Positions 35,814 through 44,622 are shown, counted from the first letter of the stretch. The stretch is DNA of 45,125 bases from Bacteroidales bacterium (GCA_029009115.1 JAQXJU010000103.1:1-45125); one strand, 5' to 3'. Made by a program: numbers and translations. Notes: generated by a model from the letters alone, not told the origin.

Positions 35814-36427
35814 GATTCAAGTCATTTATTATCACCTTGTTATCTCTTGCGATGCTACTTGGTTCCCTGGAGAGCCGGGCACAAAAGACAGGTTTCCGCT
35901 ACGGATTCGAATGGGGAGTATCGAGCCTGGTGATGAATGCCTACCATTACAACTTTCTTACCGACGAAGGCTTCAGGGTGAATGACACAGGCATAGAGAG
36001 CCCGCTTATTTCGAATATGGGAATCCTCGGTCACATAGACCTGTGCGTTGCCGACCTCATGACATTCTCGCTTTGCTCCGGTTATATGGGTGTCAATGCA
36101 AACAGAAGAATCATTCCTGTCAGCGGACGTGTATGCTTCTCGCCCAAAGGATGTTACGAAGACGGTGTGCTTGCCTTCATCGATGCAGGAATAGGTATCA
36201 ACAGTATAAAGTCAGACTATGTCCTGATTCTATCAAAGGCAGGAACGGGATACCGATACGCTCTTTCGCCAAGTTTATCTCTGGACTTTCTTGTCAACGC
36301 CCAGGTAGCAATAGATCACCCCGAAGTATGGGACAAAGTAGCACAAAGTTACGTTTCTGCAGTACACGTACGCAGAAGCGATGCCTTCTATCTGGCTCTG
36401 GGAGTATCTATTGCCTTGACTTTCTAA
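35807..36427 (+). CDS. Secreted/outer-membrane beta-barrel-like hypothetical protein
   Basis: 206 aa; signal peptide ...LLGSLESRAQ; overlaps upstream ORF by 7 nt, so likely an operon partner. Confidence 0.6.
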   Translation: MVRFKSFIITLLSLAMLLGSLESRAQKTGFRYGFEWGVSSLVMNAYHYNFLTDEGFRVNDTGIESPLISNMGILGHIDLCVADLMTFSLCSGYMGVNANRRIIPVSGRVCFSPKGCYEDGVLAFIDAGIGINSIKSDYVLILSKAGTGYRYALSPSLSLDFLVNAQVAIDHPEVWDKVAQSYVSAVHVRRSDAFYLALGVSIALTF

Positions 36428-37707
36428 AACAGGGCATCGACCTTGCTGACAATTTCCTCGGCCGGGATTGAAGGGTCAATCACAAGATCGGGAGTCTTGT
36501 AAACGAAGCCTTTCTGCATCGAAGCAAGGGTTCCGCCTCCGGTGGCATTCAGCATAATCACCTCGTCGCGACTAACCTGCCCTGTTTCGACAGCCTGGGC
36601 AAGAGCAGCTACTGCGCAAGATGCAGCCGGGAGGAGCTCATAGCCTTCAAGTGTCCTGAAGCGCAGGCTCCAGTACATAATGTCGTCGTTGCTGGCAAGG
36701 AATACATCTCCCTTGCTGTCGCTAAGGGCGTCGAAGAGACCTCCGGCAATGGGATAGGGCGGTTTGCGGTTCGAAAGGACCTTTGCCTGAATAATCTCGG
36801 CCTGCCTGCGTCCATCCTCGGGAGTAAGATCAACAAGGGCTCTCTGACCAGCCTTCCAGCTGTCGTAGATAAGGCTGAATGGCTTGTTCTGGGCAACATA
36901 CAGACGCATTTTGTGGGTACCGAAACGGCCGTCTTCAATGAGCCTGAGATTATTTTCCCACGCGGCTATGGTACCTGTCCCGGAACCTACGGCCTGGAAA
37001 TAGGCATCAGGAATGCGACCAATCTTCTCGACTGCGCTCAGAAGGGTAGTTCCCATACCGTCGCGACGGGCAACATTCTTCGCTCCTCCTTCGGCAAAGT
37101 ATTTAGGATCGCTGCAGAGCTTGTCACCAAGGGTAATGGCATCGAAGTAGTCGCATCCGTGAGGGGCGGCGATGAGCTTCACGCAGGACCTGAGTTTCTT
37201 GTGAAACCAAAGGTCGTGCTCGCTGTCCTGGGGTATGCAGATGACCACGGGAATCTTGTTGTCAGAACATACCTGCGCAAAGGCTCGGGCCGTATTTCCT
37301 GCACTCTGAACCACCAGTATGCGCTTCTCGTGTTCGGGAATCCTCGCACAGACAGTGAAAGCCTCGGTTTCCTTGAACGAACAGGTCTTCATCTCCGCCC
37401 CTATCGAAGGATTGTAGCCGGAGAAAGTGATATATAGATTCTCAAGGCCGAGTTCACGGGCAAGCCCCTCGCTGCGATATGTAACAGGAGCGCAGGAATT
37501 TTTGAGGGTGCGCCTGATGGGCATCCAGTTGGCATATCTGTAGATTCCGTCAAGGTCCTCACGGGGAGTGAAAGACTTGCACCCATACTGAGCGCGTACC
37601 AGCGAAGGGTTAGTTCCCTCGGGGTCGGCGAGAGTCCATCCTTCATCCTCGAAAACTCTGCCGCTCGATACATTGAGCAGTTTGTAGGGGGTAGGAGAGA
37701 ATTTCAT
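36424..37707 (-). CDS. Cysteate-synthase-like PLP enzyme (threonine synthase superfamily)
   Basis: 427 aa; PLP-lysine region CSFKETEAF, QSAGNTARAFAQV, GSGTGTIAAWE, C-terminal ATGGGTL. Resembles Bacteroidota cysteate synthases, though threonine synthase-like proteins are close relatives. Confidence 0.75.
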   Translation of the reverse strand: MKFSPTPYKLLNVSSGRVFEDEGWTLADPEGTNPSLVRAQYGCKSFTPREDLDGIYRYANWMPIRRTLKNSCAPVTYRSEGLARELGLENLYITFSGYNPSIGAEMKTCSFKETEAFTVCARIPEHEKRILVVQSAGNTARAFAQVCSDNKIPVVICIPQDSEHDLWFHKKLRSCVKLIAAPHGCDYFDAITLGDKLCSDPKYFAEGGAKNVARRDGMGTTLLSAVEKIGRIPDAYFQAVGSGTGTIAAWENNLRLIEDGRFGTHKMRLYVAQNKPFSLIYDSWKAGQRALVDLTPEDGRRQAEIIQAKVLSNRKPPYPIAGGLFDALSDSKGDVFLASNDDIMYWSLRFRTLEGYELLPAASCAVAALAQAVETGQVSRDEVIMLNATGGGTLASMQKGFVYKTPDLVIDPSIPAEEIVSKVDALF

Positions 37708-37719
37708 TCTTTATGTGGT

Positions 37720-38679
37720 TTAGAGTTTCTTGAAAAGGAATATCATATACGCAAGGTAGGCAAGCAGAAGAATGCCACCTTCCCAGCGGTCTATCTTGTC
37801 ACGCTTGCCTGTGTATGCGAATACCCAAATAAGGACCATCGAGGCCAGCAGGGCAATGGCATCCACAATATTGATTCCGGCAAGGGAGAGAGGAGTTACT
37901 ATAGAAGAGGTTCCAAGAATCAGCAGTATGTTCATCACGTTGGAACCGAGGATGTTACCCAGAGCGAGCTGATCCTTCCTCTTGGCAGCTGCAACTATGC
38001 AGGTTGCCAGTTCAGGGAGCGAGGTCCCGCCAGCAAGCAGAGTGATGGCAATGAACTTTTCACTTACCCCGGCAGCCTGGGCAATGTTCACTGCGGAATT
38101 CACGAACAATTGTCCTCCGGCAATCAGTCCGGCAAGACCGGCCAGAATCAGCAGCACCGAAGTAAAAGTGCTTCTGACCTTTTCTTCTGAGTCGCCCTCG
38201 GAAGCACCCTTGCCAATTTTGAAGCAATAGTACAGATACGCTGCCATAATTACAAGAAAGACAATACCTTCAACCCTGGATAGCCTGTCGGCAGCTCCTA
38301 TACCGAGCAGGCTATGGGACATTCCGCAGAAGATCAGCAGGAAACTTACGAGCAGCGTCAGGGGGATATCCATACGCCTGTTGGCAGCAGTCATTGCCAC
38401 GGGAGTGACAAGGGCTGTTGTCCCGAGTATCAGCAGGGTATTGAAGATATTCGAGCCGATTACGTTTCCGACCGATATATCGGCACTGCCCTGCAGCGCG
38501 CCGGTAAGGCTTACTACAAGTTCAGGGCATGAAGTGCCGAAGCCCACTATCGTAAGACCTATGACAAACTCACTGATTCCCGCCTTGCGCGCAACAGACG
38601 AGGCTCCGTCAACAAGCCATTCTGCTCCCATCACAACAAGAAAGAGCCCGGCTATGAGTATAAGTATCTGAAGGAACAT
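37720..38679 (-). CDS. Calcium/sodium antiporter (CaCA, YrbG-like)
   Basis: Two alpha-repeats: GFGTSCPELVVSLTGALQGSADISVGNVIGSNIFNTL and AGGTSLPELATCIVAAAKRKDQLALGNILGSNVMNIL. Confidence 0.95.
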   Translation of the reverse strand: MFLQILILIAGLFLVVMGAEWLVDGASSVARKAGISEFVIGLTIVGFGTSCPELVVSLTGALQGSADISVGNVIGSNIFNTLLILGTTALVTPVAMTAANRRMDIPLTLLVSFLLIFCGMSHSLLGIGAADRLSRVEGIVFLVIMAAYLYYCFKIGKGASEGDSEEKVRSTFTSVLLILAGLAGLIAGGQLFVNSAVNIAQAAGVSEKFIAITLLAGGTSLPELATCIVAAAKRKDQLALGNILGSNVMNILLILGTSSIVTPLSLAGINIVDAIALLASMVLIWVFAYTGKRDKIDRWEGGILLLAYLAYMIFLFKKL

Positions 38680-38680
38680 A

Positions 38681-40090
38681 TCAAATCAATTCGAGTGCAC
38701 AAACATTTTCGACGTGCTGGGTGTGGGGGAACATATCCACAGGTTGGACACGTGTTATCTTGTATTTTTCTGACAAAAGGGCGCAGTCCCTTGCCTGAGA
38801 AGCCGGATTGCAGCTCACATAGACTATTCTCCGGGGGCTGGATCGGAGTATGGTCTGCACCACATCAGGATGCATCCCGGCCCTCGGAGGATCGACTATC
38901 ATCACATCGGGAGCACCGTGCCCGGCAATAAATGCGTCGGTGAGGACATCCTTCATGTCTCCGGCAAAAAACTCGCAGTTCGATATTCCGTTGCTGCGGG
39001 CATTGACCCGGGCATCTTCTATTGCTTCGGGAACATACTCGATTCCGATGACCTTGGCAGCCTTTCGGCTCACGAACTGGGCTATGGTCCCCGTCCCGGT
39101 GTAGAGGTCGTAAACAGTCTCGTTCCCGCTCAGCGAAGCAAACTCCCTGGCTACGCTGTAGAGCCTGTAGGCCTGGGCGGAGTTGGTCTGATAGAAAGAT
39201 TTGGGACCTATCCTGAAGCTGAGGCCCTCCATCTGTTCATAGATGGCATCATCGCCCTTGTATAGCAGGCACTCCTGGTCGGAGATTGAGTCGTTGAGCT
39301 TGCTGTTTATGACGTAATACAGCGAAGTGATCTGGGGAAAGGCTTCGGCTATGGCATCAAGCATAGGGAAGATGGCTGGCGATTGCTCTGCAAAGCACAT
39401 AATCAGCATCACGGCACCTGTGATTGTGGTCCGGATGAACATATTACGCATCAGACCGTGATTCTCGCGAAGGTTGTAGAAGGGTAGTGAATGCCTTACT
39501 GCATAATCTTTTACAAACAACCGTATGGCATTGGAAGGTTCTGCCTGCAGATGACAATCCTTGATATCCAGTACTTTGTCGAAGAACTTGCCAACGTGGA
39601 AACCAAGCCCCAGCCTTTCTTCAGCACTCAACGAGTCGGGGTCTTCCGAGGCCATAATCCAACGCTTGTCTGAAAAGGAGAACTCCAGCTTATTACGATA
39701 ATATTCTATTGATTCAGAACCTATTACTGGTTCCACACCAGGGATTTCAAGATGACCTATCCTTACCAGCTGGTCATACACCTGCTGTCTTTTGGCCTCA
39801 AGCTGAAGCCGATAGGGCAAAACTTGCCATTTGCACCCTCCGCAGACCCCGAAATGCGGGCAGAACGGCTCAAGCCTGTCAGGGGAGGGCTTTACCATCC
39901 TCTGTATGCGGCCTTCCCAGTAATTCTTTTTCTTCTTGATAACCCGGACGTCCACAATATCGCCGGGCACGGCAAACTCGATGAATACCACCATTCCGTC
40001 GTCTGTATGGGCAATTGCCTTGCCTTCAGCAGCGACAGATTCAACTAAAAGTCCTTCGAGTACTATATCAATCCTTTTATTTCTGGACAT
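38681..40090 (-). CDS. 23S rRNA (uracil-C5)-methyltransferase (RumA/RlmD family)
   Basis: TRAM-like N-terminus; Fe-S Cys motif CPHFGVCGGCKWQ; VDPPRAGMHP; YVSCNPASQARD. Start re-called to MSRNKRIDIV. Confidence 0.94.
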   Translation of the reverse strand: MSRNKRIDIVLEGLLVESVAAEGKAIAHTDDGMVVFIEFAVPGDIVDVRVIKKKKNYWEGRIQRMVKPSPDRLEPFCPHFGVCGGCKWQVLPYRLQLEAKRQQVYDQLVRIGHLEIPGVEPVIGSESIEYYRNKLEFSFSDKRWIMASEDPDSLSAEERLGLGFHVGKFFDKVLDIKDCHLQAEPSNAIRLFVKDYAVRHSLPFYNLRENHGLMRNMFIRTTITGAVMLIMCFAEQSPAIFPMLDAIAEAFPQITSLYYVINSKLNDSISDQECLLYKGDDAIYEQMEGLSFRIGPKSFYQTNSAQAYRLYSVAREFASLSGNETVYDLYTGTGTIAQFVSRKAAKVIGIEYVPEAIEDARVNARSNGISNCEFFAGDMKDVLTDAFIAGHGAPDVMIVDPPRAGMHPDVVQTILRSSPRRIVYVSCNPASQARDCALLSEKYKITRVQPVDMFPHTQHVENVCALELI

Positions 40091-40141
40091 AATTCTGCGA
40101 AGATAGCAAAAAACAAGCAAACAATAATCGGAGGAAAGGAG

Positions 40142-40149
40142 TATCTTTG
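40142..40149 (+). promoter_or_regulatory. -7 box of the EamA transporter gene
   Basis: TATCTTTG, exact TAnnTTTG, 9 nt before the ATG. Confidence 0.55.
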
Positions 40150-40158
40150 CGTCCCGAA

Positions 40159-41082
40159 ATGAGAACTGAGAAATTACTCGGACATTTGTCCACCGCTGCC
40201 GCATATTCGATATTCGGGCTCAACATAGTCTTTTGCAAAGACATAGCCAACACACATTGTGTGGAGCCCATTGTTCTTTTCACCCTGCGCTCGGGCGGAG
40301 CGGCGTTGCTGTTCTTCCTGATATCGGTTTTCCTTCCCATGGAGAAGATTGAAAGAAGTGATTTCGTAAAGATAGCCGGAGCATCGGTCATAGGCCTGTT
40401 CATACCTCAGGTGACCTTTCTTGTTGCCATATCTATGGCTACATCCATAGACACCGCAATTATGAGCACTCTTGGGCCTATCTTCACAATGATATTCGCA
40501 TTCATCTTTCTTGGCGAGCCTGTCACGCTGAGGAAGGCTGGGGGAGTAGCGCTCAGTTTCGCCGGGGTTATCTTCTTGATTCTAAATTCAGTACACTTGG
40601 GAGGAGCCAGCTCGTCCACGCCCTTGGGGATAGTGCTTCTGCTGGTGAACTGCCTGAGTTTCTCGCTATATCTGGGACTCTTCAGACCTGTAATCTCTAA
40701 GTACAGCGTAGTCAACTTTATGAAGTGGAGTTTCTTGATATCGGCAGTTCTGTCTCTGCCTTTTTCGATGAAGGGGCTGTTGAATACCGATTTCGCAGCC
40801 ATTCCGCCCAAGGTATGCCTCGAGATTGGCTACCTGATTCTGTGCGCAACTTGTATGGCATACTTCCTGATTCCTTTCGGGCAGAAGCGCCTCAGACCAA
40901 CTCTTGTGAGTATGTACACCTATCTGCAACCGATTATCGCGGCCGTTGTTAGCATCAGTACAGGAATTGACACTCTCGGCTGGCAAAAGATTCTTGCCAC
41001 AGTGCTGATTATTTCAGGAGTAGTTCTTGTCAGCAAAAGCAGGGCAGCAAATAGTGCTCCGTCGCAAGGAAGCCCTGATTAA
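40159..41082 (+). CDS. DMT/EamA-family transporter
   Basis: 10-TM pattern with two EamA repeats; MRTEKLLGHLSTAAAYSIFGLNIVFCKDI. Confidence 0.92.
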   Translation: MRTEKLLGHLSTAAAYSIFGLNIVFCKDIANTHCVEPIVLFTLRSGGAALLFFLISVFLPMEKIERSDFVKIAGASVIGLFIPQVTFLVAISMATSIDTAIMSTLGPIFTMIFAFIFLGEPVTLRKAGGVALSFAGVIFLILNSVHLGGASSSTPLGIVLLLVNCLSFSLYLGLFRPVISKYSVVNFMKWSFLISAVLSLPFSMKGLLNTDFAAIPPKVCLEIGYLILCATCMAYFLIPFGQKRLRPTLVSMYTYLQPIIAAVVSISTGIDTLGWQKILATVLIISGVVLVSKSRAANSAPSQGSPD

Positions 41083-41109
41083 ACAGTCGGACATATGATT
41101 GGTTGAATT

Positions 41110-41199
41110 ATGAGCGAAACAGTTACAATCACAACAAAGCGATTCTCTGACATTCAGTGCGCAGACGATGCCGCCAAGGCGAAAAGTGGCAATGAGTGA
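41110..41199 (+). CDS. Putative 29-aa micro-ORF overlapping the DUF5131 start
   Basis: ATG...TGA: MSETVTITTKRFSDIQCADDAAKAKSGNE; its stop lies 8 nt inside the next gene (41192 ATGAGTGA). Confidence 0.35.
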   Translation: MSETVTITTKRFSDIQCADDAAKAKSGNE

Positions 41200-41998
41200 G
41201 AAATGGGATATATATGCTGACTGGAATCCATGGCACGGCTGCACAAAGATAAGCCCGGGCTGCAAGTATTGTTATGTCTATAGGCAGGATGAGATGTACG
41301 GCAGCACTGTGGCTAGCAGTTTGTGCAGAAAAACAGGAGCGTTCAATCTGCCTGTGAAGCGGAAGAGGGACAAGTCCTACAAAATCCCGAGCGGCAAGGT
41401 AGTGTTCACCTGTTTTACCTCAGACTTTTTATTGGAGGATGCCGATGAGTGGAGAAAGGAATGCTGGCAGATGATACGCGAACGGAAAGATTTGTATTTC
41501 TATTTCTTCACAAAAAGGATACACCGCTTTGAGCAATGTATGCCTTCGGATTGGGGCGACGGATATGACAATGTGCTCATTGGCTGCACAGTGGAAAACC
41601 AGCAAATGGCCGATTTCAGGCTTCCTATCTTCAAGTCATTGCCAATCAAGCACAAATCCATAATCGCGTCTCCTCTTCTCAGCGCTTTGAATCTGATACC
41701 ATACCTTGATGATGAAATCGAGGAAGTCAGTACAGGCGGCGAGTCCGGAATAGATGCGAGAGTCTGTGATTATCAATGGGTTCTGAATCTTCGGGATCAA
41801 TGTATTTCCAAAAATATTCCATTCCGCTACCATCAGACAGGGGCAAGGCTTCTCAAAGATGGAAAGTTATACCGCATCCCACGGCGTTATCAACTAGTTC
41901 AGGCGCACAAGGCCAACATTGATTTCCGTATTGGTCGTTACTATGTCCCCGAAACAGCGGATACATCCCTTTGGAAAGAAAGCGATTATCACGATTGA
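41192..41998 (+). CDS. DUF5131 / phage Gp37-Gp68 family protein (radical-SAM-like)
   Basis: WNPWHGCTKISPGCKYCYV (C-x6-C-x2-C), VFTCFTSDFLLEDADEWR, STGGESGIDARVCDYQWVLNLRDQC. Confidence 0.88.
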   Translation: MSEKWDIYADWNPWHGCTKISPGCKYCYVYRQDEMYGSTVASSLCRKTGAFNLPVKRKRDKSYKIPSGKVVFTCFTSDFLLEDADEWRKECWQMIRERKDLYFYFFTKRIHRFEQCMPSDWGDGYDNVLIGCTVENQQMADFRLPIFKSLPIKHKSIIASPLLSALNLIPYLDDEIEEVSTGGESGIDARVCDYQWVLNLRDQCISKNIPFRYHQTGARLLKDGKLYRIPRRYQLVQAHKANIDFRIGRYYVPETADTSLWKESDYHD

Positions 41999-42012
41999 AG
42001 CTGAAACTACCT

Positions 42013-42093
42013 ATGAAATCAAAGACACTGAGAATCATACTTGCGGCGGGAACTGTCGTTTCGCTCGCCTGGCAATATATTGCCTTGTTGTAA
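42013..42093 (+). CDS. Putative 26-aa hydrophobic peptide ORF
   Basis: ATG at 42013 to TAA at 42091-42093: MKSKTLRIILAAGTVVSLAWQYIALL; basic N-terminus plus one TM-like helix. Below the ORF-track length cut-off. Confidence 0.3.
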   Translation: MKSKTLRIILAAGTVVSLAWQYIALL

Positions 42094-42155
42094 GTATCAG
42101 GGGAACAGGAAGCAGTTGGGCATTGCCCGCCGCTCTGTCTTGAGCGCTATCGGGT

Positions 42156-42325
42156 AACCCAGAACTCAAAACGATTGAAAGGATCGCAGAGTCCTTGGGC
42201 GTTCCGGTCCGGCCCTGTTCCAAGATATTAGAACCGTTGAAGGCTTTGTTTCTATCAATGGGAGCCTTTATCGTTTCTATACAAAGGAAGAATTGGAAGC
42301 TATGATTACGAAGAAGATGAAATAA
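42156..42325 (+). pseudogene. C-terminal remnant of an XRE-type HTH regulator, frameshifted
   Basis: NPELKTIERIAESLGVPVRP (42156 onward) then, after a frame change near 42212-42215, LFQDIRTVEGFVSINGSLYRFYTKEELEAMITKKMK*. N-terminal HTH half missing. Confidence 0.6.
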
Positions 42326-42443
42326 TTTGCTAATTTCTCAAGTTTGACACTTGTATTCATTGCAGACTGACATATTTCGAGGCTACAGACCGCTGTAATG
42401 GCGATTTGTAGCCTCAAGATTTTTTTAGGATATGTAATGTTTT

Positions 42444-42583
42444 ATAGTTGTGATGGGGTGGACTTCGGTCCGGTACGCGCCTATGGCGCTATCCCTCCCA
42501 TTGGCCCTGTTGGGCCAATAGGCCCCTCCCGTTCACGAAGTCACGGGCGACTACGCCGCCCGAAGTCCACCCATCACAACTAT
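42444..42583. repeat. 140-bp GC-rich multi-branched palindrome at the 3' end of the transposase
   Basis: ATAGTTGTGATGGG(G)TGGACTTCGG pairs with CCGAAGTCCACCCATCACAACTAT (24 bp, one bulge); interior hairpins GCGCC-TAT-GGCGC, ATTGGCCC-TGTT-GGGCCAAT, CCCGT-N10-ACGGG. Confidence 0.85.
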
Positions 42584-44367
42584 CTGTCGCCATTATCCTC
42601 CTTTTTACGTTTTTTGGTCAACGATATGATGCTTCTCATCTGCTTCTTTGTGACTATCTGATAGTCCGTTCTAAAGCCTGCTGAGCCGTGCAGATGGTTT
42701 GTGAGATCTGTTCTTGTATAGGTAGGCACATATCCCTCTCCGTTGATACTCAGGAAGTTCATATCCTTCAGTGTGTCCAGGATTTCCCTTGTCGTGAAGT
42801 GCATACCACCTCTGTTTATCTTCTTTTCCAGATATCTATACAGCAGCAGTGACAGGAAGCATGTCAGGAAGTGGGCCTTTATCCTGTCATCCCGTTTCAG
42901 ATATACCGGTCTTGCGTTAAGATCGCTCTTGGTAATACGGAAGTCATTTTCTACAATCCATCTTCCGCTGTTCATCCTTATTACCTCTTCCGCTGGACCT
43001 TCCAAGTCTGTACATATGCAGTAGAAGCCATCGTACTGCGCCTCCTGATCTATCATTTCCTGATTCAGAGAGTAACTCGTCACCTGTGCGAGTTCTCCGT
43101 CATTGGTACAATGTTCCGCCTTTATGAACCTCTTTGCATCGTTAGGGCTCTTGCGCTTCCCCGTATTCGCTTTGCCTGATTCTAGAAGAGCCTGGGCTCT
43201 TTCTATCTGCCTGTTGCGGACATAGGACAGATAGTCGCGGTATTTGAACGAGAAGGTGACGATATAGCGTTGCTCAAGTGTTTCTCCGGTGGACATCTTT
43301 ACCGGCTCCCAACGCTCTTTGTAAAAGAGGGTTTCATGACACTCCCTGGCATCAACTTCCGTCAGGTCATAGGTTCTATCGGAGCCACGCATATGCCATC
43401 CTGACGTATCTAGAGCCCATTCCTGCAGTGTCTTGTTCATCTTCTTGACGGATTGAACCGTAATGAAAGACCTCTCGCTCACCGCATCATTCTTCCTGTT
43501 CTCGTATGATGACAGGCCTGCGTCGGTGCATACGATTATTTTGGATAACCCAAACTTCTCTTTAAGTATCTCCTCCATAGGCTTGAGCGTGGTGGTTTCA
43601 GCCTTGTTGCCCGGTTCAATGCACATCGCAAGAGGAAAGCCATCTCTGTCCACAAAGAGTCCCATCTGAACTATAGGTAGTGGACGTCCCTCCTTACAGT
43701 GACCATATTGCACAAGGCCACCTTCCTCCTCCCACTCGAAGAAGTAGTTCGTCAGGTCATAATAAACAACACTTGTGTCGCGCTTCCCAAGTTTGAGGCT
43801 GCGCTTGTACACATCCGCCTGTATCTCATTGAACTCTGTCGCCAACAGACTGAGAGCTCGATAGACCTGATGGATATCCTCTTCCGGCTGTTCAAGGAAC
43901 TTCCTGGCGTCTTCCAGTGACGACAGCTTGGAGCCGGGATACAGCAGACGAGTGTAAAGAAGGTGCGAAAGGATTTCGCTGAGATTGTACTTATTCTTGT
44001 GCTTCTTCTCGATTTTCTTGCAGATATAGTCCAGACCAAGCTCGTAATAGATCTTCTGAAGGAACAGATAACCGCCATTGTAGCAGCGTTGTTCGTCCTT
44101 CGCAACCAGAGTTGTTGGGGAATACTCCACTATCACTTTTCGGGCATTCTCTTTTTCCGCAGCCGTCAACTCGGCAACATATTTTTTTGCCTCGCCTATA
44201 GGGTCCGCATCCCCAAAGCGTGCCTTGAGATCATCAAGGGTGCCGAGACGCTCAATGTTTTTGGTCGAACATTTTCCATCGTTTGTGCGAAATGACTTCT
44301 GAACGTAGAAAAAAGTGTAATTTTTTGATTTGCAGGATTTTAATATCATATTTCCATCTTTTAACAT
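42580..44367 (-). CDS. IS1634/IS4-like transposase
   Basis: VVYYDLTNYFFEW, IVCTDAGLSSYENR, GRWIVENDFRITKSDLNARPVYLKRDDRIKAHFLTCFLSLLLYR (YREK-like/C1-type region). Start at MLKDGN (44367) or MILKSC (44349). Confidence 0.9.
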   Translation of the reverse strand: MLKDGNMILKSCKSKNYTFFYVQKSFRTNDGKCSTKNIERLGTLDDLKARFGDADPIGEAKKYVAELTAAEKENARKVIVEYSPTTLVAKDEQRCYNGGYLFLQKIYYELGLDYICKKIEKKHKNKYNLSEILSHLLYTRLLYPGSKLSSLEDARKFLEQPEEDIHQVYRALSLLATEFNEIQADVYKRSLKLGKRDTSVVYYDLTNYFFEWEEEGGLVQYGHCKEGRPLPIVQMGLFVDRDGFPLAMCIEPGNKAETTTLKPMEEILKEKFGLSKIIVCTDAGLSSYENRKNDAVSERSFITVQSVKKMNKTLQEWALDTSGWHMRGSDRTYDLTEVDARECHETLFYKERWEPVKMSTGETLEQRYIVTFSFKYRDYLSYVRNRQIERAQALLESGKANTGKRKSPNDAKRFIKAEHCTNDGELAQVTSYSLNQEMIDQEAQYDGFYCICTDLEGPAEEVIRMNSGRWIVENDFRITKSDLNARPVYLKRDDRIKAHFLTCFLSLLLYRYLEKKINRGGMHFTTREILDTLKDMNFLSINGEGYVPTYTRTDLTNHLHGSAGFRTDYQIVTKKQMRSIISLTKKRKKEDNGDR

Positions 44368-44446
44368 ATCACAATATATTACAAAGATAGAAAGAATATT
44401 TGACAAAAAAAAGACTTTCAATAGAAAGTCTATCAAATATTTATGA

Positions 44447-44587
<141 letters not shown>

Positions 44588-44622
44588 TAAAGGCAGCTAT
44601 CGATAATATTTCTGACGAAAAG

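Noticed and set aside
42444-42583. Palindrome as an integron attC site
   Set aside because: Ends do not present the expected RYYYAAC ... GTTRRRY arrangement and no integron integrase or cassette array is present.
42398-42661. 87-aa + ORF (…GAIPPIGPVGPIGPSRSR…)
   Set aside because: Conceptual translation of the palindrome; better explained as nucleic-acid structure than as protein.
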